The position numbers and the translations under genes were made by a program. Shown piece by piece: positions 1-11,724 of a DNA stretch of 64,000 bases. The notes under the pieces are model-generated. The model ran no database searches and was not told where the DNA came from. It worked only from the letters and a program-made list of their open reading frames with translations. The stretch spans positions 703,761-767,760 of the forward strand of contig NMRA01000162.1 of NCBI GenBank assembly GCA_002633005.1, written 5' to 3'. The DNA is from Phoronis australis (lineage: Eukaryota > Phoronida > Phoronidae). Every line of letters begins with the position of its first letter. Position 1 is the first letter of the stretch.

Positions 1-2980
1 ATTCGCCAACCGGAACCATTTTGCCACCACTAAAGTGACACCTGTTGCTGGACACTGGGTTCACGAAAAACGCGGAATTTTAATTAAAAAGGAAAAATAC
101 CTTAAACAATTGCGCCTGACTTAATGACACATAACTAAATATTAATAAATCAACTTTTGAATCAAAACTATGCACTTTACTGGTGTTGTAATGTTCCAAA
201 CAGGTATCGGTATTGAAGGTAATTTCTACTCAGGTGGTTGTCGCAATCTTGCAATTTGTATTGAAAAATGTTCAGTGCCAGAAAATTTTATTGTATTAAT
301 CAACAGCAATAAGATAGAAACGTCTTGTGTAAAAGTCCAGTGTTTATCAGTGTTGTGCCAGCTGATATATACGGGCTCAAAGTGTGGCGAAATTGCAATG
401 CCTTGTTAACCTCTGACCCCTCTATACTTTATGCCTGAAATTTTTAACTTAGCGGCAGAGTTAATGAGTATTGTTTAACATCTTTGTAAAGCCGAAGAAT
501 TGCTTTATTTAAAAATTACAAACAAATAATGATCTCGTGCGCCTATATTTTTTATTGTGCAGTGCAAATAAGGCATTTTCGGCGAATTCATTGCATGAAA
601 TACCCCCAAAATAGAGGCTCCCTGATTTCTCCCACTTAAACAAGGAAAAATGAGATTGGACTTTACTGTTTTGTTTATCATCTCAAAGGTAACTAAAATG
701 CATAGTATGGTTCAAATCGGTGACATTAAGTTTATCACCCCTCTGGGCATTTTTTCCTGCTGTGAGCCGTACTTCACTCTTAAGTTCGTTCCAAAAAACT
801 TGTTTTCGACAAAAAGTTAAGTTTTCGGGAATGAAAACTTAAGTTTTTCAGACCAAAAAACTTAAGTTTTTCAATGAAAACTCAAGTTCATTTTTGTAAG
901 GGTTATCCCACGAGGACCAAAAATTCTTCACTTCAGGATCAAAATAAAATGCGACCGAACTGAAAATTTAATAAGTCAGGTTCAAAAACTTACTATGTCA
1001 GTAAATTTTCACGCCAGGACTCCACGTCACCATCCCCAAGCATTGATCCTTCAAAGTTATAATGTCTGTACTACACGTTTAAACAAGAACTAAGTGTTCA
1101 ACCTCTCGCCGACGACAGACATATTATCTTGGAAATGCGGTTGAATTTCTTACGTCTAATCCACGTTTCACAATAGATGCCAATGTACAGCTGAATAGGT
1201 ACACATTGGAATGTCAGATTGCATAATGGGTGATCACGTAGTCTCCGGGTGAAAACAATTCTTTCCTGGCGTGAAAAGTTTTCTGACGCAATAAATCCTG
1301 GTTGCCAATTGTTTTTGATTTTACAGAGGTTTCAATTCCTGAATAGAAAATGTGTGTTCTGGATTTTTCCGCTTCAGCTTTCCATTCAGCTAACTAGTGC
1401 ACAGCACAGTGTTTTTAATATCCGGGCGGCTCCACTGCAACGAATCACTTCGGGTACACCCTTCCGTAAATGACGTTCGTATTTTGCACATTTCTTCCGG
1501 GGTAACACTTTTCCAAGAGCTATTCATGCATTGGACAAGTTTCTGTTTGGTATTCGGTTTTATTTTCTCTCTCAGGTAGTCCTTCAGCTCTTGCTCTGAA
1601 AGTTTTGAAAACGCAACTCTTTCTTTACGCAGATACTTTTTCCGCCCGTGGGCACCGACTCGCTGAATTCATCAACCAAACATTTATTTTTGAAAATGCC
1701 CTCAAAAGTGGACTTTTTTAAAACACCGTGTTGACCATATTCGTCAGTGTAGAAAAGTGAAATGAACAAATTTGTACACACTGCTCAAAGCACTTTTGTG
1801 GACATACGGAAACGCTTACGGCTCTGCCTTACAACGCTGCGTGTGCTTGGCATTTCTGATAAAGCGCTCTCATGCTGGATTTTTTTTAAGATTGAGCACC
1901 GTTTATTCGGTGATTTCTGGACTGAAACGGAACCAAATCTCGAGTGGTGACTCATTAGAATGTGCAAAACTCGGGTAGGGGGTGGCGATACAAGCATGTT
2001 TTTTACTTTCGTATGTGGCTGTCACGTGTGATTCAGCGTCACTTACTACCTAAGGCGGCCAGATCATACGCTATAAATATCACCAGACTCTTTGCTTCTC
2101 AAAAGTGCACCCCGATGTATTTTCAATCATTTTTTCGATATCGTAATTCAAAGATTCACGCCCACATGCCGTGTAGAGGCACATACCTCTTCACCACGTG
2201 TATTCACATCTTCCCGTTCATAATTGTTTTACTTTACATAATTTGTCAATATGTTGTTGATTTTTTGAACTGATAGGGGCCTATGTGTACATGTAACTAG
2301 CCCCAGTTTTAACGTCATCGATACATGAAAACGGAATGAGCAAATCTACAACTGGTCATTCCGTGTAACTGTCACCGTCTAAGTTCGTGGAAGTCGTAAC
2401 CATAGTATTATTTCGAAGTTAGAGCCATCGAAGTCCGTGGGATTAGGGCATACTGAACCGTGAATTTCGCGTCTGTACTGCAAGGGTCAATACTATGAAC
2501 ATAAAATCCCCGGAGTGAGAGCTCTTCGCGGTGTAACAACTCACTCACTATCCCACCATCATGGGGGCGTGATAGCAGACACGTGAATAACTTAAAAAAC
2601 GAAAAAAGTTGCAGTTTGGCGTTACACAAACAAAATCGATTGTGGTCGAAGACTGCCAAACATAGCTGACTTTACTAAATGACTACAGCATTGTATTGAC
2701 CGGGAAGCAGCAACTTGTTAACGTCAAGAGTCAAATTAAAAATCAAATGCAAAGAAAACTTTCACGTTTTTTATCCAAAACTTCTTGCATTGTCCATAAT
2801 CCAATGTTTGCCTTCAACCTTCGAATTAGTGGTGTTACACAACCGATGTAAACTCATGTAACAGAGACAGTAAAACTAGGTTAATTTATTTGACCCTGTG
2901 CTAAGACGAATATGCATCGACCCGCGGAGTGGCATCAGCCTGACAACCTATTACGCAACTGCTACTCTAGCTTAAAAATA
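1..2980. other. Non-coding stretch, no supported gene
   Basis: I see no exon with convincing splice sites and no transposon protein here. Open frames are short and low in information on both strands. The stretch around 790-890 repeats the word AAGTTTTC/AAAAACTTAAG several times, giving a locally self-similar AT-rich patch. It probably belongs to an intron or the 3' flank of the minus-strand MAM gene, whose most distal recognised exon is at 4239-4496. That placement is inference. Confidence 0.5.
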
Positions 2981-3150
2981 GCAGCCGACCAGCCGGTCGG
3001 CTGATGGCCGGTCGGCAGAAGGGTCGGCTGGGGAGTCGCCTTATGAGTCGGCACTGCGGGCGGCTGCCGGTCGGCTAATGGCCGACCTGTCGGCTAATTT
3101 GCCGACCAGTCGACGGCCGGTCGTCGGACAAAAATTCGTGATGTGTGCTG
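2981..3150. repeat. GC-rich right end of a dispersed TIR repeat (copy C)
   Basis: Dense GGTCGGCTG/GCCGACC words end at ACAAAAATTCGTGATGTGTG CTG. The same right end occurs at 61450-61507, and its reverse complement forms the left end of the copy at 10899. Only the GC-rich subterminal part and the terminus are present here, so this is a truncated copy. The many overlapping GCCGACC/GGTCGGC units are self-complementary and could fold into hairpins. Confidence 0.7.
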
Positions 3151-4238
3151 TACATGTAGGCTTCCTCTCAATTGTTCAGAGCGGCACACTCGCTTCGGCA
3201 TGATACATCATTATTTTCGTCATCTTCGTGATCTACCACCAGTGTTGTTGAAATCAGTCGTTATTTTGTTCCCATTGCTACCGTATCAGGTTGCGATTTG
3301 CAACAATATTGCATTAGGTATTTTTGTCATTGGATATTCGTTGTCGAACGGTGCCGTTTGCTATGACATCAAGGGTTTGCTGTTGCTGATACTAGTTATG
3401 CAATCGGCTGGTCAGCGTGGCTAGTCATTGCATCCTTAAACAACGTCGTTGTGGTCGTTGACAGTACTGATTACGGTTTCAAGATCAGGTTGTTTTTGCA
3501 TCGGCGACTCGCCGTTGTGTTTAGCAAAGGCGATGTTATTTTTTTCGCTGGCAATAACATTGTGATTTGGTAATTCGAGTTGAAACGATCGGCGTTTCTT
3601 CTCTTGCTCCTTGTGGTTGCCAGGGTCACTTTGAATCTGTTATTCTCGTCTCGTTGCAACCAGTGCCTTCTAACAAGTGGAACATGGTGCATAGTTTGAG
3701 GTACAGTGTACATGACGCTATTTAAAAATCAGACTGACTATTTACCTTACAAATACTGTAGGTCAAATAGATTTTTATTCTTCCGATCAATTCCAAATAT
3801 CTCACCAGCCAATGTATGTGGTTTCATATATAATTATCGCATTTCCCGTGTAAAATATACACAGCGCGGATTGCATGTACGTGTTCACAATTTTCTCATT
3901 ACGAACAATTGGAAAGGTCTCTTTTACTTTATGTTCCAAAGCGTTTTAACCTTATCATGAACACTGTGAATCGTACAGTTGACGTTGTTATTGATCCTGT
4001 GTTAGAGTGTTGGCTTAACGACTGCATCACAAGCGGTGTTACCAAAACCACTGTCATCACCCATGTGTTGGTGTGGTCACGCACTGGATATTCTTGATTT
4101 CAATATCAAGTAGTCAGCTTTGCTAATGATTCACTACAGCTTTAAGGGCTTAAGTGAAAATACGTTTGAATATTTTCAAAGCGTTAGAATTACGCCAGAT
4201 CCGTCCTAAACATAGCCTACGTCACACGAGTCACTTAC
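3151..4238. other. Probable intron or 3' part of the MAM gene, no assigned exon
   Basis: This lies downstream (minus strand) of the distal MAM exon. A third exon completing the MAM fold would be expected on this side. The only candidate I noticed is a minus-strand open frame at 3713-3471, behind a TTAG acceptor near 3675. Its entry phase would be 2 rather than the phase 1 needed, so I do not assign it. Confidence 0.35.
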
Positions 4239-4496
4239 CGTAATACGGCGAAAGTTCTTCTGCGACGTTAAGCTTATCAAACCGTACTGTTACAGTGGAA
4301 TTGCAGTTAAGAATCTTGTAAAAGAAGGTAATGCAGATCCAGACTCTTGCCTGTTCAATCACTGGACCTGTCAGGTGACCTTCTGAAGGGAAGGCTGCTT
4401 GCAAGTACCAAGCGTCGTCTTCAATGACAAAAACAGTTAAACTTTGAGATCTGTCACAATGAATATGGCAGAATTGCCGAATGCAAGTTACGATAT
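4239..4496 (-). CDS. MAM-domain exon, second part of MAM repeat 2
   Basis: This minus-strand exon follows an acceptor (GGAGTTTAG) and ends at a donor reading TATTACG then GTAAGT. It enters in phase 1 and leaves in phase 1 (258 nt). The translation contains TC near the start, then DDAWYLQAAFP, GPVIE, CITFFYKILNCN and ends PYYG. This matches the middle of a MAM domain: the aromatic-rich YLY-like strand, a SP/GP strand and a C-x-FFY strand. MAM domains are about 160-170-residue extracellular adhesion and oligomerisation modules of receptors and secreted proteases. It is paralogous to the exon at 31374-31589, sharing YLQA..P, FFY..NCN and EE..P.YG. The last third of the domain must sit in another exon that I did not find. 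The assignment rests on motif recognition only. Confidence 0.75.
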
Positions 4497-6728
4497 CTAA
4501 ACTCCAAACATACTTATCCAATTTCAAAACCATGTGCTAATTCCTAAGTCAACATATATCTTTTTGTCTTGATTACTAATTCACATGCATCTTCTACGAC
4601 TTTTTCTTTCAATCTGTTCCGGCATGAAAAATGACAACTGCAGTTTAATTGGCACAAAAACTTTCAAATCTGGAGCTTCTGTTGGCATAATTGGTTTAAG
4701 TGCAGCAAAAATCACATTCATTTGGTTACCATTAACGGTCGCTAAGAGAATTTTTAATGTCATGCAACCGCCAGGCAACCCATTGGCATGATTCCCACTG
4801 TTTAAACTGTTTCTCAGCTTCAAATCTGACAATAAGCCTCATCCCGTTTTTTCTCCGTGTTTTTGTCATTACTTTTGTTTTTTTTTTGGCATATGATCCA
4901 CCGAGTTTCCCTTTTTCTTTAAATTTTAATCTATCAAAGCTTTAATAATTTACCCATTTTCAGGATGTTGCCGGTTATTTATTGAAGTTCAAAAATAAAT
5001 TCTGTAAGTTTTGTTTTTTAAATTCCGAAAAATAAACAGAGAAAGCAAAAAGAAATTCGTATATTTAAAATTTGGAGTATATAATGCAGCAGTGTAGACT
5101 GTATATCCCAGTAACTGATAATCGCAAAAAAAATAGGACTAGCCACATTTCCTAGCCATTTTAATTATCCAATAGTGCATGCAGAAAACATTGGGTAGTC
5201 TTTCTAAAGACAACTGCTATGACTCAAGAAAATACGTAAAATCCAGTATAAGAGTATACAAACAAAACTGAAATTGGATGACCCATTACTAGATTGTCGT
5301 ATTGTGAGTGCAGATAATGGCCAAAAGACATCTTTTAGAATTCCCAGCCACCCAAAACTGGCCCAATCAACCATTTAGCCCTGCTCCTGGCAATGAAGGG
5401 TTTAGTACTGAGATCAGTGCCATCTACGGGTAGCAAGCGCGAGCAGAGAATAAAAGCATTAAAATAGATCTAGGGACTTTGACGGAGGTTTTGTGCAGAG
5501 TAGAGAAACAAAACATAAGATCAACTGCGAGAGGAGAAAGTTAAATACGAGAAGTGAATTCAAAGAAAATAAGCCTGAGAATTCAAGACGGTGATCATAA
5601 TTTGTTAAGGATACCTTTAGGCTCACGAGGAGACAAGCTCATTTCAAAGGAGAAGGTGTTCAATTAGCATAGGGGAATTCCAGAAATTTAGTCTCCTTAG
5701 GAGGACCCGGAAAGCTGCTTGGGAGATTTTCCCTCAGATGCCATGAGGAAGGTACCACTCGACGAGGGTAAGATAATTGGAGTCGCATACCAAAAAACCC
5801 AACATTTCGACATAGTGAAGTGATCGAGGAAGGTGACAGAATAGGTGACAAAAGAGGCAAGATCAATTCTCTTCGGCTCACTGTTAGTCCATAAAGTCTG
5901 CAAGAAGTGAACAAAGCTCCGGAGATTATTGCGCCAGCTCCTAAGGAAGCCGTGGTTCAAAGGTGTGATATTAAGCAAGTGGAAGGTTGTGGAAGGCTGT
6001 TCTTTCTAGGAGAAGAAGGACTCCGATTCTATTGAACTATTCAGCACCATTAAGCTGTTGAACTATGTATAAGACTAAGTGAGTACATAGTTACCAACAA
6101 GTGTGAGGACACATCTGTTCAATAGCGTGACATTTTGCCATGCTCTTTAAGGTTTCTACAACACCGCAATGTTTTGAGCCATCAGTGAGACTAAGAAAAA
6201 GGCGACCTCACATGCGTGAGGTTAGATCAAGCGATCGCATACAGTTCCGCACTACACTACATGCATTCCAGGTCATGGACGGAACGATATTGCGTGCTAC
6301 TTCTTTGGAATTAGGTTAAGCATCACTGGCAGACACATGGCAACAGACTGGAGCTGTCTTGAGATGGGTATCATCACGGGCTTATACGATAATTTCCAAC
6401 CTTGTTTGTCATGGGTATGAACATCGTGTTCAGAATGACTGAAGCTCAATCCAAAGGTCCAGAATAATTTCATGGACGGCATTTCAATTACTACCACCAC
6501 TCAAATGCTGGGAAGATGCGTGATCTGGGCGCTTTGAGAGAAAGCTAGGTGGGAATAGAGAAAATTTTAATCACTGCAATCCCGTTGAAGCATTTCTGGA
6601 GATAATAACCCAATCACTGGGTGATAATCTGTCTGGCTCTTACGCTAACATTGTAGCTAAACATTTAGCCAGCTAAATTGCATTTTTTTCGACAGTCATG
6701 AAAACCACACGGCATTGCATTTACTCAC
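4497..6728. other. Intron between the two exons of MAM repeat 2
   Basis: No supported exon. The plus strand at about 5450-6000 gives broken frames rich in charged residues, for example the word VAYQKTQHFDIVK, interrupted by stops. This looks like a decayed coding fragment of unknown origin, but I could not identify it. Confidence 0.45.
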
Positions 6729-6881
6729 CTCTCGGACCCAAAATACTTTGAGGTACTTGAAACCGTCTACCAAAAGTGAGCCTTCCTGCACTGCCGCGGA
6801 TCCAACCATCTCCGTTGCTAGATGTTTCCAGTGGAGTAAAGCCACAGGAGCTGCCGAACCTGTCGAACTCACACTTCTTTT
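6729..6881 (-). CDS. MAM-domain exon, first part of MAM repeat 2
   Basis: This minus-strand exon begins after an ATTAG acceptor and ends with CCGAGAG before GTGAGT. It is 153 nt, with phase 1 at both ends. The translation has KKCEFDRF, then SSCGFTPLE, then NGDGWIR. That is the classic MAM entry: C-[DEN]-F-[DE], a second cysteine followed by G-aromatic, then a D-W motif. It matches the exon at 36797-36943, which has HCNFDD, RCGF and NGDGWR at the same spacing. Joining phase 1 to the phase-1 entry of the exon at 4239-4496 keeps the frame open. Together the two cover roughly three quarters of a MAM domain. The protein is probably secreted or a membrane receptor ectodomain, but neither a signal peptide nor a membrane segment was found. 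Confidence 0.8.
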
Positions 6882-8489
6882 CTAATTGTAATGGAGCACA
6901 AATCTTATCACATTATTGAAATTAATTATTTACTGCTATGAATAGGATTTGTTACGGTGTTTGAATTGTCAAGAGAGCATTCAACGTGGCGGAAGGTCGG
7001 TTTAAGTAATAACTAGGCTACGGTTTGGCCAAAAAGCGGCAAAAGGACAACCTAAACTGCGTTGCGCATATGCGTGTCATAGATCAAAACAAATCATGGC
7101 CTTTGATCCGGTTAACAACTTGCCCGGAGTGTTCTTGCATTCTTCAACAGGAATCATGGGAATTGTTTAATCAAGTGAACATAAATGAACCTTCGCCAAA
7201 TATGTTACTTTGCCGTGTGTTGCTATCGGTTTGAGCACTCGTTACAGTTCAAATATTTGCCGGATCCTTGCGAAAGTCCTACATAAAGGGGTCCTTTTTA
7301 CACTTATAAGACCAACAATTAAATAAATATATCGAAGCAAAAACGCACCACGGTCCACATTGTTGTGCTTAATAAGTATGATAATAGAAACATTGTTAGT
7401 CTTAAAAAATAAAACTCATTTTCCGAATTTGATGTTTTAGTCAAGCCAAAACAAACGCAAAATCGAGGACCTGTTTCTCAGGCAAGGTATCGTCACAACT
7501 AGTCAAGCGGTATACCAAACATACAACTTTGCGCCGACGTTGGAAAAATAAATGACCACATAATATCTGACACAAAGTTAGCTTCATTAAATATTACACT
7601 GCTCCCTGAGTAAATTAAATTATTCACCGGTGTTGGATATGGTGGTTCACCGTTTCTCTGCTGCTAAATAAATGGTTCGATCTCTTGCAACGACTTTGTC
7701 ATCGTGGATCATTGAGTCACCTATTGGTAAATTTTCTATTTTCCCAAATCCGAGAATAAACCGTTTCCTTTTCCACAACGTTTCGTACATGACACACACA
7801 TACACATTATCGGAACGGGTTTTATTTTTGTCAAGTATTTTTAAACAAGCAAAAACGAGTTTCAGACCAAATATTGCTGCTGCGAAGGTGTCATCAACTC
7901 TGAGAGATGTCGCAAAATCTTAGGAACTGGGCGTGCTCGTGACACGAACCTACTGTCTTGAATACGACGACAGACTTTTCTTCGTTAGAAAAGGCGGAGG
8001 ATTATGAAAGAAAATGATCTTTAAATGTGTTTCACTTAAACGGAACAACTTGAGTTTCGGTTGACTCCCAGATTTGGCATGGACTCCCCCTCTTATCGAT
8101 GATATTAAGTTTAACCAAAGTGACGAGCAGAAATACCTACAATGTGTGAAAGTACGGTGCAAGAACATGATCGGAGCGAGTAGATTGTGAGAGCGCTATC
8201 GTTGTCACGACGATAGTTCCACAAGCAGCTATCAAAGGCCCTGTTTTACTTAACGTAGACAGGGAGTACGTTAACGTGAATGTACAACTTTACAATTCAT
8301 ATTTTTAGCTTGATGTCGTATACTCGTTTACATTAAACTCCTTGTAATGTTGGGATGCATTATCGTTAACAGTTTTTTTTAAAACTGTGTTTGATGAATA
8401 AATAACGTACATGTATTCGTGGCTTCCTCGCTCTCTTCAAAAAAGCTTGAATATGACATTTACCAAAGAACAGATGAGACGATTACACC
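6882..8489. other. Intron sequence, no supported feature
   Basis: AT-rich and without convincing exons or transposon proteins. It lies at the 3' end of the large intron between the two MAM repeats. Confidence 0.4.
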
Positions 8490-9310
8490 CTGCCGGGATC
8501 AACATTTGTAACGTTGGTAGGTGCACGGCTTGATGATGCCGAATGTTTTTTCTTCTGATATTGGCCTGTCAAACTTATCGAATCGACTGTCTCATTTGCA
8601 TAAAACCCAAGTAAAAGCATCCAAGCTCACGCTTGGTCTATATTCATATCGAACCAAAAAGAACTCAAAGTGTATGGTCAATAAGTTTCCTTTCTGGCGC
8701 TTTACAACAACTATGGTGTTGGGTGTAATTATACACAAGCCATCCTACTGTACGCGACGATAATGAAATGGTAGACGAGTACACTCTGTGAGGATCAACA
8801 TTTGTAACGTTGGTAAGTTTTTGATTAGATTTGGTGGCGTGTTTTTTTCTGATCTCGGGGTGCACACTCACTGAATCGTCTCTCTTAGTTGAAATAAAAA
8901 AGTAAAAGCCGGCCGAGCTCACAGCCAGACTAGTTGGTCATGCAGGTGCAGTAGAGGTGGTATAGACTGGGTCGAATGGGTTGTTATTCGGGGGTTAAGT
9001 GAGTCGTGAGACGCGTGGGTTATGAGTAGAGGTTGGCCTGGGTCGAGGGAGTCCAGGGGAGTGGGGGTCAAGAGGGACACAGTTACGTGAAAAACTTAAA
9101 GATTTCAAAAGGTAATTATAACCGTTTATAAAATCATCACGCTCGTCCCTGACATTCAGTAATCAACGCAAAGTACTCAAAGTAAACCAGTAAGATATTT
9201 ACTTTGTGGCGCTTTACAATGAGTGTAATGTTGGCTGTAACTATCCACAAGCCAGTCCATCCTATTACACACTTGTGAAGGTTGGGCGACGATAACAAAT
9301 TTGTAATTTT
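8490..9310. repeat. Diverged tandem duplication interrupted by a GT-rich minisatellite
   Basis: GATCAACATTTGTAACGTTG occurs at about 8499 and again at about 8792, followed in each copy by similar text (TTTTTTTCTGAT, CTCACTGAATCG/ATCGAATCGACTG, AAGTAAAAGC). The following segment TGGCGCTTTACAA...CACAAGCCA...CATCCTA at about 8695 recurs at about 9208. The second copy is split by a G/T-rich stretch at 8950-9070 (GGGTCGA, GTGGG words). I read this as a two-unit duplication with a later GC-rich insertion or expansion. Confidence 0.6.
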
Positions 9311-9579
9311 CTTGTCTATTGAGATCCACGTCAAACGCTTTCAATTCCCAACCGCTTTTTGTATCTGAAAGGCAAGAAACTTCAACCGAGTGTTAGGCTA
9401 TCTTTGTAAGAAACATATTCCGAATGATAATTCTAAAATCGCTTGTTGAGAAAGCAAATGGATTGGGGCATTGACTTCGTCGTTTAAACGATCATATTCT
9501 ACTACTGCAAGCATTCCTGTAATCAATGACACACTCAGCATCTACTTATTAGAACGCTAACACTAGGCTTGGATGCTGA
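9311..9579. other. No feature seen
   Basis: Short spacer between the tandem duplication and the candidate exon at 9580-9720. No motif recognised. Confidence 0.4.
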
Positions 9580-9720
9580 CTAGGAGACCGCGGGACAAAA
9601 ACAAATCGGTTGGGACAGCATGGACACACGCCCCTTGATGGTAACATTTTGAGAGCTGCTGAGCAAGTCAGCTATGTTTCTTGCATTATAATACACCTCA
9701 CCAATCTCATCATAATTCTC
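9580..9720 (-). CDS. Candidate terminal coding exon, unknown protein
   Basis: On the minus strand a roughly 40-nt pyrimidine-rich tract ending in CATTCAG precedes an open frame of 46 codons ending at a TAG (9582-9580). The frame starts in phase 0 with ENYDEIGEVYYNARN and continues through a serine-rich LLSSSQ to a hydrophobic, cysteine-containing end. The tyrosine contexts YDEI and VYYNA look like those of cytoplasmic tails, but that is only resemblance. It lies between the two MAM exon pairs on the same strand, so it could be an alternative end of that gene or part of another one. Its phase (0) differs from the phase-1 MAM exons. The acceptor is the best evidence; the function is unknown. 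Confidence 0.35.
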   Translation of the reverse strand, partial: ENYDEIGEVYYNARNIADLLSSSQNVTIKGRVSMLSQPICFCPAVS

Positions 9721-10898
9721 CTGAATGTCCGGAGGATAGGAAGGCAGAAGAGAGAAGACACGAAAACAATAAATACGCAACTTAGGTGGCAATTGTTGGT
9801 CAAGTCTATACTAAACTTGGCAGATGTCGTTGCCTACAGAACAGCTAATCATTTGCAAGAACAAAAATTAGGTTTCCAGTAGGTGAATATGCATCAGTCT
9901 ATTTCATTACAGCGTCCTGTTGTTCAGTAACTTTTCCAGACGTGAGGGGTGCTGAACGTGCGATAATATCTGACTTAACTTAACTTTCATTTATATCAGT
10001 CCACCCCAGTGAGGCTAGATACCCTGTACGATCTGACAGGAGATTAGAGCAATTATCAAACAAAAGAACGCAGGCCCATGTGTATCAAATCCCACGCCAG
10101 ATTTGTCCTCTCGGGTGAGGATCTGTAAATTAACCTCAGAAGTTTTCAATATCATCGCACCTTTTCAAATTCACCAAAAGCCTTCCTAAATATACAAAAA
10201 CCAGGTTAAAAAACGGCTATGATAAAGATTTGGCAGACAGTGAGTCTTGCGTCAATAGCCAGGCTCTAAAAAGTAAAAATGGTCATAGCGTGGTACCGAA
10301 TACGTCAGATTCGTCCAAAAAAGAAGGCAGTGTCCACAACTTAAAGATGCATGAGTGTTAAATTTTATGAAAATCAGCTTGGGATCTCAGTAGAGAGAAA
10401 ATGTAAAATATAAAACTGCGACTAAAAGGCTGGGTGATCATCGGACCTGTCCAAAAGCGTTCGTCAACCGTCGTCAAGATATGTAAGAATGAACTGACCA
10501 AATTGAACAGAATTGAAGCACCACAACAGACTACCTGTACCAACACTAAAAGCTCGTCGGGCTGCCACCCGTAAACCAGATGTCACGAAGAATAATGGAC
10601 GTACACACTGTAGCTTATCCCAATGGTATCTGCATTCTTAGTGTGGGATGAGTTGTGACCTTTAACCAAGGCATCTGGCACCGATAATTGTTTTAGTCCG
10701 TAAAATTGTTCGACCAACCACACTGTTGTTACATTATTTGACTTGAATTCAGCATTTTGTTTCTACTTCGTATGTATTTGTTATTAAAAAAAATGTTGAC
10801 AATTATGATTGAAACATTTGAGGGAGAGTAACTTTTTACGTATGTAGGATTCTAGGAAAATTGCCCAATTTGTCCGAATTAGGTACATGTACATCATA
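9721..10898. other. Intron-like sequence, no supported feature
   Basis: No splice-bounded open frame or mobile-element motif recognised. It immediately precedes the CAGCACACATCACG terminus of the repeat at 10899. Confidence 0.4.
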
Positions 10899-11410
10899 CA
10901 GCACACATCACGAATTTTTGTCCGACCTTGGTATTCTGATTTTTATGCAATTTTACTGTAAAAATTCAAATTTCTTGCTTGTTTTTATGTATATTGTACT
11001 GTATAAAAAGTCTCTCATCTAAAATTAGAAATTATGCTTCCGCGACACCACTTCACGTTTGTTTTTACCACGCCGTCATCAATTCAACATAAAGTTTTAG
11101 GTTGGTGTAATTCCACGCACTTCGTATTTGTAGATTGATTCGATTTTACCTTCTTTCAGTAGTTGAACATAAGTTGATAAACCGATTTCAAGACCGGAGT
11201 TTACACTGGTGAACGAACAGCGAATAGTTAAATGTTTTTTTGGCCAAAGTTCACCCGCTAAGTCATAAAACGGTAATTGCCGACCAAGGACAAGCTTAAT
11301 CCGAATTGGTCGTCTACGCTAGGCGACGACTTTGCCAACGCAAGTGCCAACCGCAGAGGCGAATCAGCAGACGGCTCCTAGCTGACCGTTCTTGGTAGGC
11401 TGCTGGTCGC
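10899..11410. mobile_element. Dispersed TIR element, copy A (right end truncated)
   Basis: The left terminus CAGCACACATCACGAATTTT TGTCCGACC is the reverse complement of the right termini seen at 3150 and 61507, so the family has terminal inverted repeats. The body (GTATTCTGATTTTTATGCAA onward) aligns by eye with 60957-61440 along most of its length. The right end is lost within the GC-rich GGCTGCTGGTCGC tract, just before a CAA microsatellite. No transposase is visible, so it is non-autonomous or a remnant. A short conserved open frame lies on its minus strand. Confidence 0.7.
11097..11318 (-). pseudogene. Conserved short ORF inside the TIR repeat (copy A)
   Basis: The minus-strand frame stays open for about 73 codons, from RRRPIRIK to IESIYKYEVRGITPT and a TAA stop. 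An in-frame TAG lies just upstream of RRR. The paralogous frame in copy B (61122-61355) is open across the same span with mostly single-residue differences, and both end at the same stop. I do not recognise the family. It may be a captured exon or a fragment of the element's own gene. Confidence 0.4.
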
Positions 11411-11436
11411 TAAAGATAGGATATACACGGACAACT

Positions 11437-11491
<55 letters not shown>
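11437..11491. repeat. CAA trinucleotide microsatellite
   Basis: About 18 uninterrupted CAA/ACA units lie between the truncated TIR repeat and the Penelope-like element. Confidence 0.95.
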
Positions 11492-11566
11492 AATTGATTC
11501 AATTTCTAATACTACTAACCAGAATTACGGTAACCAAGTTAATAATAACTTTGAATTTAAAAACAT

Positions 11567-11720
11567 GACGATCGCCGCACAATTGAAGAAGTTCTTGATA
11601 AAACAAGGCTTCGTCTATTCGTTAGAAATCATCAGGATAATTACATAGGAAAACAAGAGCCGACATACGTCTCAGGTGACATCCATGAAGTGAAGTGAGA
11701 TGCAGAGTAGTCAGTAGCTG
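11567..11720 (-). repeat. Left pseudo-LTR of the Penelope-like element
   Basis: This is an inverted copy of 13010-13169. Matching words include GACATCCATGAAGTGAAGTG, CAGAGTAGTCAGTAGCTGG and TCGTCTATTCGTTAGA. Divergence is modest, with small indels. Confidence 0.85.
11600..11640 (-). ncRNA. Degenerate hammerhead ribozyme core
   Basis: Read on the minus strand, CTGATGA (11635-11629) is followed by a short hairpin (TCTA ACGAA TAGA) and then GAAG (11612-11609), where an active core would have GAAA. The core change and differences in the flanks suggest a decayed copy of the motif at 13101-13127. Hammerhead ribozymes are known in Penelope-like element termini. Confidence 0.5.
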
Positions 11721-11724
11721 GTCA

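Noticed and set aside
3471-3713. Minus-strand frame that could complete MAM repeat 2
   Set aside because: It has some strand-like patterning and a nearby TTAG. The entry phase would be 2, while the upstream MAM exon leaves in phase 1, and no conserved MAM end motif is clear.
5450-6000. Charged, coding-like plus-strand stretch
   Set aside because: Every frame is broken by stops within about 50 codons and I could not match it to a family; overlapping minus-strand frames look like shadows.
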